A DNA stretch of 64,000 nucleotides from Streptomyces gilvus (lineage in GTDB: Bacteria > Actinomycetota > Actinomycetes > Streptomycetales > Streptomycetaceae). The stretch spans positions 1 through 64,000 of the forward strand of contig NZ_JAKWBE010000022.1 in assembly GCF_022513565.1 (NCBI RefSeq). The letters run 5' to 3'. The notes below the pieces were generated by a model. That model was given only the letters and a program-made list of their open reading frames with translations. It had not been told where the DNA came from and ran no database searches. Shown in pieces: positions 41,918 through 50,390 of the stretch. Numbering within the stretch: the first letter of the stretch is position 1; every line of letters starts with the position of its first letter. The position numbers and the translations under genes were made by a program.

Positions 41918-43348
41918 GTGAGCCTGTGGACTTCCCTGGAACCCGCCTCCGCGACCGTGGACCCGGGTGGCAGTGCACGTGTGCGGTTGCGGTTGCGCAA
42001 TACCGGTGACGTGGTGGACGAGTACCGGTTCGAGCCGGTGGGGCCGGTGGCGCCCTGGACGACGGTCGAGCCGCAGACCTTGCGGTTGTATCCGGGGACG
42101 ACGGGGACGGTGGAGCTGACGTTCGCGCCGCCGCGCACTCCCGATGCGGCCGCCGGTCCGAATCCGTATGCGGTGCGGATCACGCCGACGGAGCATCCGG
42201 AGGCGACGACGGTTCCGGAGGGGAATCTGACGATCACGCCGTTCACGGAGGTGCGGGCGGAGCTGGTGCCGCCGACCGTGAAGGGGCGTTTCCGGGGCCG
42301 GCCCAGGCTGGCGGTGGACAATCTGGGCAACACCAAGCTCACGGCGTCGATCAGCGGCAACGACAACGGCGATCAGTTGTCGTACGACATCCATCCGAGC
42401 AACGTGCAGATCGAGCCGGGGCGTGCGGCGTTCGTGAAGACGACGCTGAAGCCGCGCCGGATCATCTGGTTCGGCAGCAAGGAGCAGCACCCGTACACGC
42501 TGAACGTGGTCCGCTCGGGCACCAACCCGCTTCCGGTGGAGGGGACTTACCTCCAGCGCGGGTTCCTGCCGCGCTGGCTGGCCACCTTCTTCGGCGTCTT
42601 CGTGGCCCTCGGGATCACCTTCGTGATGCTGTGGATCGCCTACAAGCCCGCCGTCAACTCCGGCGCCACCGAGAAGACCGTCGAGGCCGGTGCCACCCTC
42701 GCGCCCAGCCCCTCGGCCACCTCGGCGCCGGTGATGCCGGCGCCTCCCGCCACGACCAGTGCCCCGCCGCCCGCCGACTCGGGGGCCGCCGCCGGGGCGG
42801 GCGGATCCGGTGGCGGAGGCGGGGGCGGTGCTTCGGCCCCCAAGACGGCCAAGCCCAAGCCGGACACGGCGGCGACCGCAGTGAACCGGCTGGCGAAGAA
42901 CGACCCCGGCGGCCGGCACGTCTGCTACCGCGCCTACGTCCAGGGCGACGGCTGGCAGAAGCCGGTGTGCGACGGCACCGTGGCCGGCACGGTCGGACAG
43001 GGCCAGGCGATCATGGCCCTCAACGTCGCGGTGTACGGCGTCCAGGGCTCCTCCGGCAACGCCATGGTCTACAACCCCCAGTCGACCAACGGCCAGGGCA
43101 CCTGGAAGCCGGACTGGACGGCCATCGTCGCGGACGGCAAGGACAACTACATCGGCAGTACCAAGGAGGGCGCCCCCTACATGGTGACCTTCGTCTGGAA
43201 CGTCGGCTCCGGCCAGCTGTGCAGCGTGGTCAAGATCAGCGGCCAGAACTGGGACAGCCAGACCTGCAACAACGCCCGCCCCGACCTCAACACCGCCGGT
43301 CACTTCGACAACTCGCGCTTCGTCGAGGCGATCAAGCTGACGGTGTGA
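41918..43348 (+). CDS. eCIS-locus membrane protein with Ig-like and repeat-W-like domains
   Basis: A 476-residue protein. Residues about 1-210 form beta-rich Ig-like (NEW3-type/COG1470) domains beginning TSLEPASATVDPGGSARVRL. One membrane segment lies at about 220-242 (LATFFGVFVALGITFVMLWIAY). A Pro/Gly linker (to about 310) and a C-terminal domain with regular Gly-Trp patterns (GDGWQKPVCDG, GTWKPDWTA) resembling a clostridial hydrophobic W repeat follow. Orientation with no signal peptide suggests a cytoplasmic N-terminus and external C-terminus. Homologous genes accompany Streptomyces eCIS loci under the name 'hydrolytic protein', without shown enzyme activity. Function unknown. Confidence 0.82.
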   Translation: MSLWTSLEPASATVDPGGSARVRLRLRNTGDVVDEYRFEPVGPVAPWTTVEPQTLRLYPGTTGTVELTFAPPRTPDAAAGPNPYAVRITPTEHPEATTVPEGNLTITPFTEVRAELVPPTVKGRFRGRPRLAVDNLGNTKLTASISGNDNGDQLSYDIHPSNVQIEPGRAAFVKTTLKPRRIIWFGSKEQHPYTLNVVRSGTNPLPVEGTYLQRGFLPRWLATFFGVFVALGITFVMLWIAYKPAVNSGATEKTVEAGATLAPSPSATSAPVMPAPPATTSAPPPADSGAAAGAGGSGGGGGGGASAPKTAKPKPDTAATAVNRLAKNDPGGRHVCYRAYVQGDGWQKPVCDGTVAGTVGQGQAIMALNVAVYGVQGSSGNAMVYNPQSTNGQGTWKPDWTAIVADGKDNYIGSTKEGAPYMVTFVWNVGSGQLCSVVKISGQNWDSQTCNNARPDLNTAGHFDNSRFVEAIKLTV

Positions 43349-43370
43349 CGGAATGACGACGGCCCGGGGA

Positions 43371-43391
43371 GGGCGCCGCTACCAGGCGCCC
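43371..43391. terminator. Hairpin between convergent genes
   Basis: GGGCGCC (43371-43377) and GGCGCCC (43385-43391) with a 7-nt loop overlap the stop of the leftward ATPase gene, between two convergent genes. Confidence 0.65.
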
Positions 43392-45436
43392 TCGCCCGGC
43401 ACCAGACGGCCGGCCTTGCGGTACTCGCGCCGGGCGCCCTCCAGCAGATCGGCCGCGGTGACCAGGTCGCCGCGCCCGGCGGCGAGGTAGGCGGCCGTCA
43501 CCACGGCGCTGCGGATGGAACCGCCCGCCAGCTCGAAGTCAGCTGCCACGGAACCGAGTTGGACGGCCTCCGCGCACGGCACGTGGGACAGGCTGTGCCG
43601 CCAGAGCGCGAGCCGCTGTTCGGCGTCCGGGAACGGGAAGTCGATCACCAGGTCCAGCCGGCGGGTGAACGCCTCGTCGATGTTGGCCCGCAGGTTGGTG
43701 GTGAGCAGGGCGATCCCGTCGAAGGACTCCAGCCGCTGGAGGAGATAGGCGCTCTCCATGTTGGCGTACCGGTCGTGCGCGTCCTTGACCTCGGACCGCT
43801 TGCCGAAGACGGCGTCGGCCTCGTCGAAGAGGAGCACGGCGTCCGTGCGGTCGGCCTCGGTGAAGATGCGTTCGAGGTTCTTCTCCGTCTCGCCGACGTA
43901 CTTGTCGACGACCGAGGACAGCTGGACGACATAGAGGTCGAGGCCGAGTTCGGCGGCCACGACCTCCGCGCTGAGCGTCTTTCCGGTACCGGACTCGCCC
44001 GCGAACAGGCCGAGCACGCCCCGGCCCCGGCCGCCCCCGGCGCTCAGCCGCCAGTCGCCGAGAACCCGGTCGCGGTGGCGGGCGCGCAGCGCGAGCTCGC
44101 GCAGCTGGGTGAGCGGGCGGTCGGGCAGGACGAGGTCGCTCCAGTCGACGGCCGGGCGGATCCGCCGGGCGTGCTGCTCCAGCCCCGACGCGGACTGCTG
44201 GCGGGCGGCCAGGCGCAGATGGGCGGGGGAGAGCGGGGTCCCTTCGAACCGGGCGAGGTCGAGAGCGGCCCGCGCGGCCCGGGAGATGTGCTCGCCGGGC
44301 AGGTGGTACGGGGCGACGGTGGCCGCCAGATCGATGTCGGGGACGTTCTCCGCGCCGAGCGCGGCCGTCCAGGCGCCCACCGCCCCCGCGTGCTGCCGGG
44401 GCACGTCCAGCACGAGGGGGTCCTGGTCGGACCAGTGGGGGTCGTAGGGGCGCGGGGCCGTGATCAACACGGGTACGTCGGCGGCGGCGACCAACTGCCG
44501 TATCAGACCGGCGGGTTGGTCGGGAACCCCCGACACGACCACCGCCCGCCCGCCCAGCCGCGCCTCCCGCAGCAGCTCGGGGACCCGGTCCTCGGGCCCG
44601 GAGAAGCGCAGGGCGGCGACGCCGGCGGCACGCAGAGCGGCGGTCGCACAGGCGAGCCCGTCGCCCTCACGGCGCTCGCGGAGATAGACGGTGAGCGGGG
44701 GGCCGGCGCCGAGGCGGGCGGCGAGCCGTTCGACGAAGCGGCCGAACTCGCCGTCGGTCCCGGCGTCGGGCGGTGCGCTCAGCGCGTGCAGATGGCCGGC
44801 GAGCGCCGCGTCGGGGGTGTCGTCGCCGAGAAGGTGGGCGGCCAGACGGTCCGGGACGCGCAAGGAGCGGCTCAGGAAAGGGCGTTCGGGTTCCTCGACC
44901 GTGAGGAGACCGAGCGCGGACAGGGGGGCGGCCGGCTGGAACCGGGCCCGTGCGGCCGGTGAGTGGACGGGGACGCCGACCAGGTCCAGGGCGAGCGCGA
45001 CGGTAGCCCGACGGCGGCTGACGTCGTCGTTGAGGTAGCCGTACAGCGGCTCGAAGGCGCGGTCCAGGTCCGGCGCGAGGGCGATGAGCAGCAGCGTCGC
45101 GTCGAGCTCGGTCAGCCCGAGCCGCGCGGACAGCTCGCCCAGCCGGTCGTACGGCTGCTCGGCGTGGTCGGGGAGAGCGAGCCGCACCGGCGGCACCGGC
45201 CGCAGCAGATGCCGTACCGCCTCCTCCGACAGATACAGCCCGCGCAGCGGATCGGCCGCTGTCGGATCGTCCACGGACCGCTGCTCCACGACCAGAGCGA
45301 CCCGCTCGCGCAGCGCCTGGAGCCGCGCCACGAGGGCGCCGACGGGGTCGGTTCCGGCCAACTCGGCCATGCCGTACGGCACATGAGACAGGCCGCCCGG
45401 TTCATCCGCCGGGAGCTGCTGTGAGGCGTGTGTCAC
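43379..45436 (-). CDS. cis15: eCIS AAA+ ATPase (Afp15-like)
   Basis: A 685-residue ATPase. The N-terminal 450 residues form the long eCIS-specific region. The C-terminal AAA+ domain has Walker A GESGTGKT at about 480-487, Walker B VLLFDEAD at about 534-541, and the Arg-finger helix EAFTRRLDLVIDFPFPDAEQ. In Afp-type particles Afp15 acts in assembly or reloading of the sheath. The start GTG overlaps the stop of the DUF4255 gene (GTGA). It is separated from the structural operon by two rightward genes, so it needs its own promoter or that of the regulator gene. Confidence 0.95.
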   Translation of the reverse strand: MTHASQQLPADEPGGLSHVPYGMAELAGTDPVGALVARLQALRERVALVVEQRSVDDPTAADPLRGLYLSEEAVRHLLRPVPPVRLALPDHAEQPYDRLGELSARLGLTELDATLLLIALAPDLDRAFEPLYGYLNDDVSRRRATVALALDLVGVPVHSPAARARFQPAAPLSALGLLTVEEPERPFLSRSLRVPDRLAAHLLGDDTPDAALAGHLHALSAPPDAGTDGEFGRFVERLAARLGAGPPLTVYLRERREGDGLACATAALRAAGVAALRFSGPEDRVPELLREARLGGRAVVVSGVPDQPAGLIRQLVAAADVPVLITAPRPYDPHWSDQDPLVLDVPRQHAGAVGAWTAALGAENVPDIDLAATVAPYHLPGEHISRAARAALDLARFEGTPLSPAHLRLAARQQSASGLEQHARRIRPAVDWSDLVLPDRPLTQLRELALRARHRDRVLGDWRLSAGGGRGRGVLGLFAGESGTGKTLSAEVVAAELGLDLYVVQLSSVVDKYVGETEKNLERIFTEADRTDAVLLFDEADAVFGKRSEVKDAHDRYANMESAYLLQRLESFDGIALLTTNLRANIDEAFTRRLDLVIDFPFPDAEQRLALWRHSLSHVPCAEAVQLGSVAADFELAGGSIRSAVVTAAYLAAGRGDLVTAADLLEGARREYRKAGRLVPGEGAW

Positions 45437-46104
45437 GGTGTCCGGTCCGTCGTGCGGTTCGCCGTTCGGGCGTTTCTGGCTGCCGCCACCTGGGACGGGC
45501 GGTGGGCGCGTTCGTCCGTGATCGCAGGGTCGTCCAGGGTGCGGACGCGGACCGCGGCGCCCTCGGTGACCGGCGGGCCGGCGTCGTACTCGGGGTAGGC
45601 CGGGAAGGGGGCCGTGACCACCAGGTCGAGGGACGGCTTGAGTTCACCGCCGAGCGCGGACCAGATCTCCGCCAGGGAGCGGGACTCGGTCTGGATGCCG
45701 GCCACCGACAACGGGATCGTCAGGCCCAGCGAGCCGAGCGCGCCCGGGAGTTCGGACGGCCCGATCAGTTCGCGCGGGATCAGCGTGGCCAGCACCGCGG
45801 AGAGCAGCCGGTGTTCGTCCTGCGGCCGCTTCGTCCACGCCGTCACCAGGTACGACAGCCGGAACCAGCGCGGCGGCTGGCGCCGCTTGACGACCACGTC
45901 ACGCTCGTCGTGCACGGCGACATGGCCCCGCTGCCGACGGTTGACGTCCTCCCGGATGTCGTACAAGTAGGCGTTGATCGTGGGCGAGTTGCGGCGCGCG
46001 GCCCAGTCGCGGGTCGGGGCGTCGAAGGCGACGTCGATGCCCGAGCCGGACAACGCGCCACCGCTGAGCAGGCCCTTGAGGACCTCGTCCACCTCGTGGA
46101 TCAC
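45433..46104 (-). CDS. cis16: eCIS DUF4255 protein (Afp16/Pvc16-like cap)
   Basis: A 223-residue DUF4255-type protein. NSPTINAYLYDIREDVNRRQ (about residues 40-60) and RWFRLSYLVTAWTKRPQDEH (about 80-100) are the signature segments. This family terminates the tube and sheath (cap). The GTG at 46104 has GGGAGCAAGACG upstream; the ORF extends further but without similarity. It overlaps the ATPase gene by 4 nt. Confidence 0.93.
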   Translation of the reverse strand: MIHEVDEVLKGLLSGGALSGSGIDVAFDAPTRDWAARRNSPTINAYLYDIREDVNRRQRGHVAVHDERDVVVKRRQPPRWFRLSYLVTAWTKRPQDEHRLLSAVLATLIPRELIGPSELPGALGSLGLTIPLSVAGIQTESRSLAEIWSALGGELKPSLDLVVTAPFPAYPEYDAGPPVTEGAAVRVRTLDDPAITDERAHRPSQVAAARNARTANRTTDRTP

Positions 46105-46257
46105 CGTCTTGCTCCCGCCCCGCGATGCCCCGCACCGCACGAAACCCGCTGCCGTACCCGATCCTGCCCTCCGCCCCGGCCGTCCGCGCAGGCACGCGGG
46201 GGACGGCTCACGGGCGCACTCCGCTGCCCAAGGGGGCCGAGTGGGCTGCCCGTTGGG

Positions 46258-46929
46258 TCAGATGTAGCCTTCCCGCAGGGCATGCGCGACCGCGTGCGCC
46301 CGGTTGCGCAGATGCAGCCGGGTGGTCAGCCCGTGGATCACGTTCTTGACGGTGCGTTCGGAGTAGGACAGCTTGCCGGCGATCTCTCCGGTGTCGAGGC
46401 CCTCGGCGACCAGACGCAGCACGTCCACCTCGCGCGCGGTCAGCCCCGAGGACGGTCCGCCGGGCCGTCCGGCCGCGCTGCGGTGCAGGGTCCCCACCTG
46501 GTTGATCAGCCGGCCCAGCAGGTCGGCGGGCAGGTCGCCGTCGCCGCGCGCCGCCGCGAGCACGGCCTGCACCAGCCGGGTCGAGGTGGCCTCGTGCCGC
46601 CACACGATGGCGCCGACCCCGCACTCGATCACGTCGAGCAGTTCGCTCTCGCGCAGGGAGCCGACGACGAGCACCGCCCGCGCCCCCTCACTGCGCACCA
46701 GCCGGCGCAGCCGGGTCAGCGCGGTCTCGTCGAGCACGTCCCCGACGAGCAGCGCCACCGTGCCGGGCCCGGACTCCTCGCGCAGGTCGACCTCGGGGTA
46801 CCGGCGCAGCTGGCCGATCGCCCCCTCGCGCAGGATCGGGTCGGAGGCGAGCACCGCCACGGGTATCCGCTCGGGCACGTCGGCCGTACCGGCCGTACCG
46901 GGGCGTGTGGTCCGCGATGAGCTGAGCAA
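46258..46929 (-). CDS. LuxR-type response regulator of the eCIS locus
   Basis: A 223-residue regulator. The N-terminal receiver-like domain (IPVAVLASDPILREGAIGQLRR, split here as VAVLASDPILREG and AIGQLRRYPEV) lacks a clear phosphorylated Asp triad. A C-terminal LuxR HTH (LTAREVDVLRLVAEGLDT then SERTVKNVIHGLTTRL, about residues 165-215) follows. It is probably an atypical, non-phosphorylated response regulator for the structural genes. The TTG at 46929 follows AGGGGAAACGC. It is divergent from the LAL regulator. Confidence 0.87.
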   Translation of the reverse strand: MLSSSRTTRPGTAGTADVPERIPVAVLASDPILREGAIGQLRRYPEVDLREESGPGTVALLVGDVLDETALTRLRRLVRSEGARAVLVVGSLRESELLDVIECGVGAIVWRHEATSTRLVQAVLAAARGDGDLPADLLGRLINQVGTLHRSAAGRPGGPSSGLTAREVDVLRLVAEGLDTGEIAGKLSYSERTVKNVIHGLTTRLHLRNRAHAVAHALREGYI

Positions 46930-47198
46930 GCGTTTCCCCTATATCCACGTGCACGCAACCTCTGCGGGGTCGGTGACAGGCGTGCGTTTTCCACACTCGT
47001 GTGACGGGTGGGACGACCGCAATCGTGGAGGACCACGAGCAGCACCACGAGATCGGCCGTACGACTACCACGACGGCGGTCGGCCGCCCGGTTCCGCGGG
47101 GGCCGGATCCGGCCGCCGTGGGACTTGTCACGCCACCGCCGCGGGACGAGGGCCGTCCTCGACTGCGGAACACGTCCGGTCCGAGCAAGGAGGCAGGC
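46930..47198. promoter_or_regulatory. Divergent promoter region between two LuxR-type regulators
   Basis: This 269-nt gap separates the response regulator and the LAL regulator. It ends with an AAGGAGGCAGGC ribosome binding site of the rightward gene. An open frame continues through the right part, but the strong site and conserved sequence start at 47199. I see no clear operator repeat. Confidence 0.5.
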
Positions 47199-50100
47199 AT
47201 GGCCGTAGCGCAGGGTGAGCCGCCGCGCGAACACCGGGAAGCCGCCGCGCTGTTGGCGGACGCGGCGGCGCGCGCCCGCACCGGGGCGGGCGGTCTGGTG
47301 CTGCTGCGCGGCGCCACCGGCACCGGCCGGACCACCGTGCTGGAGGCCGCCGCCGAGTCCGCCGCCACGCACGGCATGCGGGTGCTGCGCGCCCGCTGCG
47401 CCCCCGCCGACACCGCGGTGCCCTTCGCCGCCGTGTTCCAACTCCTCGGCGAGGTGCCGGGGTTCGACGCGTCCGACAGCGAACGCGAGCAGGGCGCGGT
47501 GCTGCAAAGGGCGTTGGACGCCCGCGCGGAGGAGTCACCCCTGCTGGTCGCCGTGGACGACGTCCACCTCGCCGACGCGCCCTCGTACCGCTGGCTGGTG
47601 GAGTACGCCCGCCATGTGGACCGATTAGCCCTGCCGATCCTGCTGGCCGTCACCGAGCGCAGTCAGTACGACGTCGAACTGTCCGCGCCGGGCTTCACCC
47701 ATACCCTTTCACCGGCCCTCGTCGGCACCCACACCCTCGCCCCGCTCACCCCGGAGTCGGCGGCCGCCCTGGTGCGCGCCGAGTTCCCCGGGGCGACCGC
47801 GTCCTGGGCGGACGACTGCGTCCGGGCCGGCGCGGGCAGCCCCCTGCTGCTGCGGGCCCTCCTCGACGACCTGCGGGCGTCCGGCGAGCCCGCGTCCGTG
47901 CCGGAGACCTGCGCCGCGCTGTACCCGGGGGCGTATCCGGCGGCCGTGTCCTGGTGGCTGGACAGCGCCGGACCGGGCACCGCGGAGGTGGCCCGCGCCC
48001 TGGCCGTGCTCGACGAGGGCTGGGACCACAGGGGGGCGTCCCGAAAGGACCGTTCGGACCTTCACGAGGTGCGCGGCTCCCTCGGCGGCTCCGAGGAGGG
48101 CTGGGACCGCAGGGGACCGTCCCGAAGCGGCCGTGTCCGTACGGGCCTTGACGAGGTGGACGGCCCTCTCGGCGGCTCGGAAGAGGGCTGGGGCGGCATG
48201 GGGCTGTCTCGAACCGGTCATGCGCGTACGGGCCTTGATGAGGTGCGTGGCCCTCTCGGCGGCTCGGAGGAGGGCTGGGGCGGCAGGGGGCCGTCCCGAA
48301 CCGGCCATGCGCGTATGGATCTTGATGAGGTGCGCGGCGCTCTCGGCGGCTCCGAGGAGGGCTGGGAGCGTAGGGGGCCGTCCCGAATCGGTCGTGCGCG
48401 TACGGACCTCGACGACGTGCGTGGCTCCTTCGGCGGCTCCGAGGGGCGGTGGGGGCGTTCCGGCGGTGGGTTCGACCGTGTTCCCGAGCGGCTCGGCGCC
48501 CTGCTCGCCGAGTTGGCCGGGGCCGATCCCGCCCGGGTGGTGGGCTGGCTCACCGCAATGACCGGGCTCGGTCTGCTGCGGCCCGACGGCCACGGCCGCC
48601 CGCGCTACGGTCATCCCCTGCTGCGGGACGCCGTGCTCACCGGCGTTCCCGTGGCCCGGCGGCGGGCCGCGCACCGGACGGCCGCCGAGACGATGCTGCA
48701 CCGGGGCGCCCCCGTCGAACCCGTGGCCCGGCAACTGCTGCTCTCCGACCCGGTGCGCGCCCCCTGGGCCTCGACCGTGCTCCAGGACGCCGCCTCGCTC
48801 GCCCTGCGCGAGGACCGCACCGAGGACGCGGTGGCCTTTCTGCGCCGGGCCCTGGACGAGCCGCTGCCCGACGAACGCCGGCAGCGGCTGCTGACCGAGC
48901 TGGGCTCCCTGGAGGTCGCCGACCGCACGTCCTCGGCCGGTATCCCCCGGCTCACCGAGGCGCTGCGGCTGCCGGGCACCCCGCAGGACCGGGTGCGCGC
49001 GGCGATCGCCCTCGGCACCGCGCTCGCCGGGCGCGGCCGGCCCCGCGCCGCCGTGGACGTCCTGCGCTCCGTCGGCGAACAGCTCGCCGACCGGCCCGAC
49101 CTCGCCGCCACCCTGCAGAGCGCCTCCGCCCTGCTCTCCGACCAGGACCAGACGGTCCGCCGCGAGGTGTACCGCGAGCTGTGCGACACCGCCGAGAACG
49201 CGCCGGAGCTGCTCGGCCCGGCCACCCGGGCGCTCCTCGTGCGGTACGCGGCCACCGCCGGACTGACCTCGGCGGCCGAGGCGATGCACCGGGTGCGCGC
49301 CCTGCTGGCCGAGCCCGCCGACCCGCTGACCGAGCCCTTCCTGCTGGGCACGGCCGCCGCCGTCGCCCAGTGGGCCGACGAACTGGAGGAGGCGGACCGG
49401 CTGGTGGAGCGCGGACTGGCCGGCCAGCGGCCCGGGCTGCTGCACCCGATGCACCAGGCGCTGCTCAGCACCCGCGACGACATCGCGGCGGCCCGCGGCG
49501 AGTTCGGGCGCCTCCCGGCCGAACCGCCCGTGCTGTTCGCCACCGGCCCCGCCAACGCACACGCGCACATCCTGCTGGCGCTCGTGGAGACCGGCCGCGC
49601 GGTCGAGGCGCAGCGCCTCGCGGACGGCTTCGACCTGCGCGAGGCCCCCGACAGCTGGGAGTTGAACCGCTTCCTGTACGCGCGTGGAGTGCAGCGCGCC
49701 GCAGCGGGCGATTCGGCGGGAGCCCTGCACGACTTCCTGGAGTGCGGTCGCCGTCAGTCGGCGCGCGAGGTGGTCAGTCCGGTCGTCACCCCGTGGCGCT
49801 CGGCCGCCGCCGAGTGCTGGTTCGCGCTCGGCAACCCGAAGGAGGCCCTCGCCCTGGCCGAGGAGGAGCTGCGGCTGGCCCGGGAGTGGGGCACGCCCCG
49901 CACGGTGGGCCGCGCCCTGCGCACCCTCGGCTCCGTCACGGGCGGCCGCCGGGGTCTGGAGCTGACCGAGGAGGCCGTACGACTGCTGCGGGACGCGCCC
50001 GCCGCGACGGAACCGGAGCTGGCGGCCGCGCTGCTCGCGCAGGGCCGGCTGCTGACCGCCGCCGGGGAGCGCGGCAGGGCCCGGGAGTGTCTGCGGGAGG

Positions 50101-50390
50101 CGGCCGAACGGGCCGAACGGCTGGGCGCGATGCGGCTGCGGGAGCTGGCCGAGGAGGCGCTGCGCGAGGGCGGCGCGCGCCGCCCCGCCCTCGTCCGCAC
50201 GGGCTCGGGCTCCCTCACCGGCAGCGAGCTGCGCATCGCCCGCCTCGCCGCCGACGGCCGCACGAACACCGAGATCGCCGGGCTGCTGCACCTCGCCCGG
50301 CGCACCGTGGAGACCCATCTCACCAGCGCCTACAAGAAGTTGGGCATCCGACGACGCGGCGAGCTGAAAGAGGCGCTGAGCGCCGACTAG
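47199..50390 (+). CDS. LAL-type LuxR regulator with inserted 27-29-residue tandem repeats
   Basis: A 1,063-residue large ATP-binding LuxR regulator. It has an N-terminal P-loop (LLRGATGTGRTTVLE, about residues 33-47), a Walker B-like LLVAVDDVHLADAP and helical TPR-like repeats in the centre. The C-terminal LuxR HTH (GSELRIARLAADGRTNTEIA then RRTVETHLTSAYKKLG) completes it. Residues about 274-416 are unusual: five tandem units of the type GW..RGPSRTG.ARTGLDEVRGPLGGSEE replace a normal linker. The ATG 47199 is set by an ideal AAGGAGG site; an upstream in-frame GTG is less likely. The stop codon overlaps the stop of the convergent giant gene (CTAG). It is a candidate activator of the eCIS or of the giant gene. 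Confidence 0.85.
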   Translation: MAVAQGEPPREHREAAALLADAAARARTGAGGLVLLRGATGTGRTTVLEAAAESAATHGMRVLRARCAPADTAVPFAAVFQLLGEVPGFDASDSEREQGAVLQRALDARAEESPLLVAVDDVHLADAPSYRWLVEYARHVDRLALPILLAVTERSQYDVELSAPGFTHTLSPALVGTHTLAPLTPESAAALVRAEFPGATASWADDCVRAGAGSPLLLRALLDDLRASGEPASVPETCAALYPGAYPAAVSWWLDSAGPGTAEVARALAVLDEGWDHRGASRKDRSDLHEVRGSLGGSEEGWDRRGPSRSGRVRTGLDEVDGPLGGSEEGWGGMGLSRTGHARTGLDEVRGPLGGSEEGWGGRGPSRTGHARMDLDEVRGALGGSEEGWERRGPSRIGRARTDLDDVRGSFGGSEGRWGRSGGGFDRVPERLGALLAELAGADPARVVGWLTAMTGLGLLRPDGHGRPRYGHPLLRDAVLTGVPVARRRAAHRTAAETMLHRGAPVEPVARQLLLSDPVRAPWASTVLQDAASLALREDRTEDAVAFLRRALDEPLPDERRQRLLTELGSLEVADRTSSAGIPRLTEALRLPGTPQDRVRAAIALGTALAGRGRPRAAVDVLRSVGEQLADRPDLAATLQSASALLSDQDQTVRREVYRELCDTAENAPELLGPATRALLVRYAATAGLTSAAEAMHRVRALLAEPADPLTEPFLLGTAAAVAQWADELEEADRLVERGLAGQRPGLLHPMHQALLSTRDDIAAARGEFGRLPAEPPVLFATGPANAHAHILLALVETGRAVEAQRLADGFDLREAPDSWELNRFLYARGVQRAAAGDSAGALHDFLECGRRQSAREVVSPVVTPWRSAAAECWFALGNPKEALALAEEELRLAREWGTPRTVGRALRTLGSVTGGRRGLELTEEAVRLLRDAPAATEPELAAALLAQGRLLTAAGERGRARECLREAAERAERLGAMRLRELAEEALREGGARRPALVRTGSGSLTGSELRIARLAADGRTNTEIAGLLHLARRTVETHLTSAYKKLGIRRRGELKEALSAD
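48018..48446 (+). repeat. Five coding tandem repeats of 81-87 bp
   Basis: Units lie at 48018-48098 (81 bp), 48099-48185, 48186-48272, 48273-48359 and 48360-48446 (87 bp each), in frame within the LAL regulator. Copies are similar in nucleotides as well as residues, e.g. the repeated GGCGGCTCGGAGGAGGGCTG junction. Confidence 0.93.

Noticed and set aside
48018..48446. Possible CRISPR-like array
   Set aside because: Units are contiguous, in frame and degenerate, with no unique spacers.
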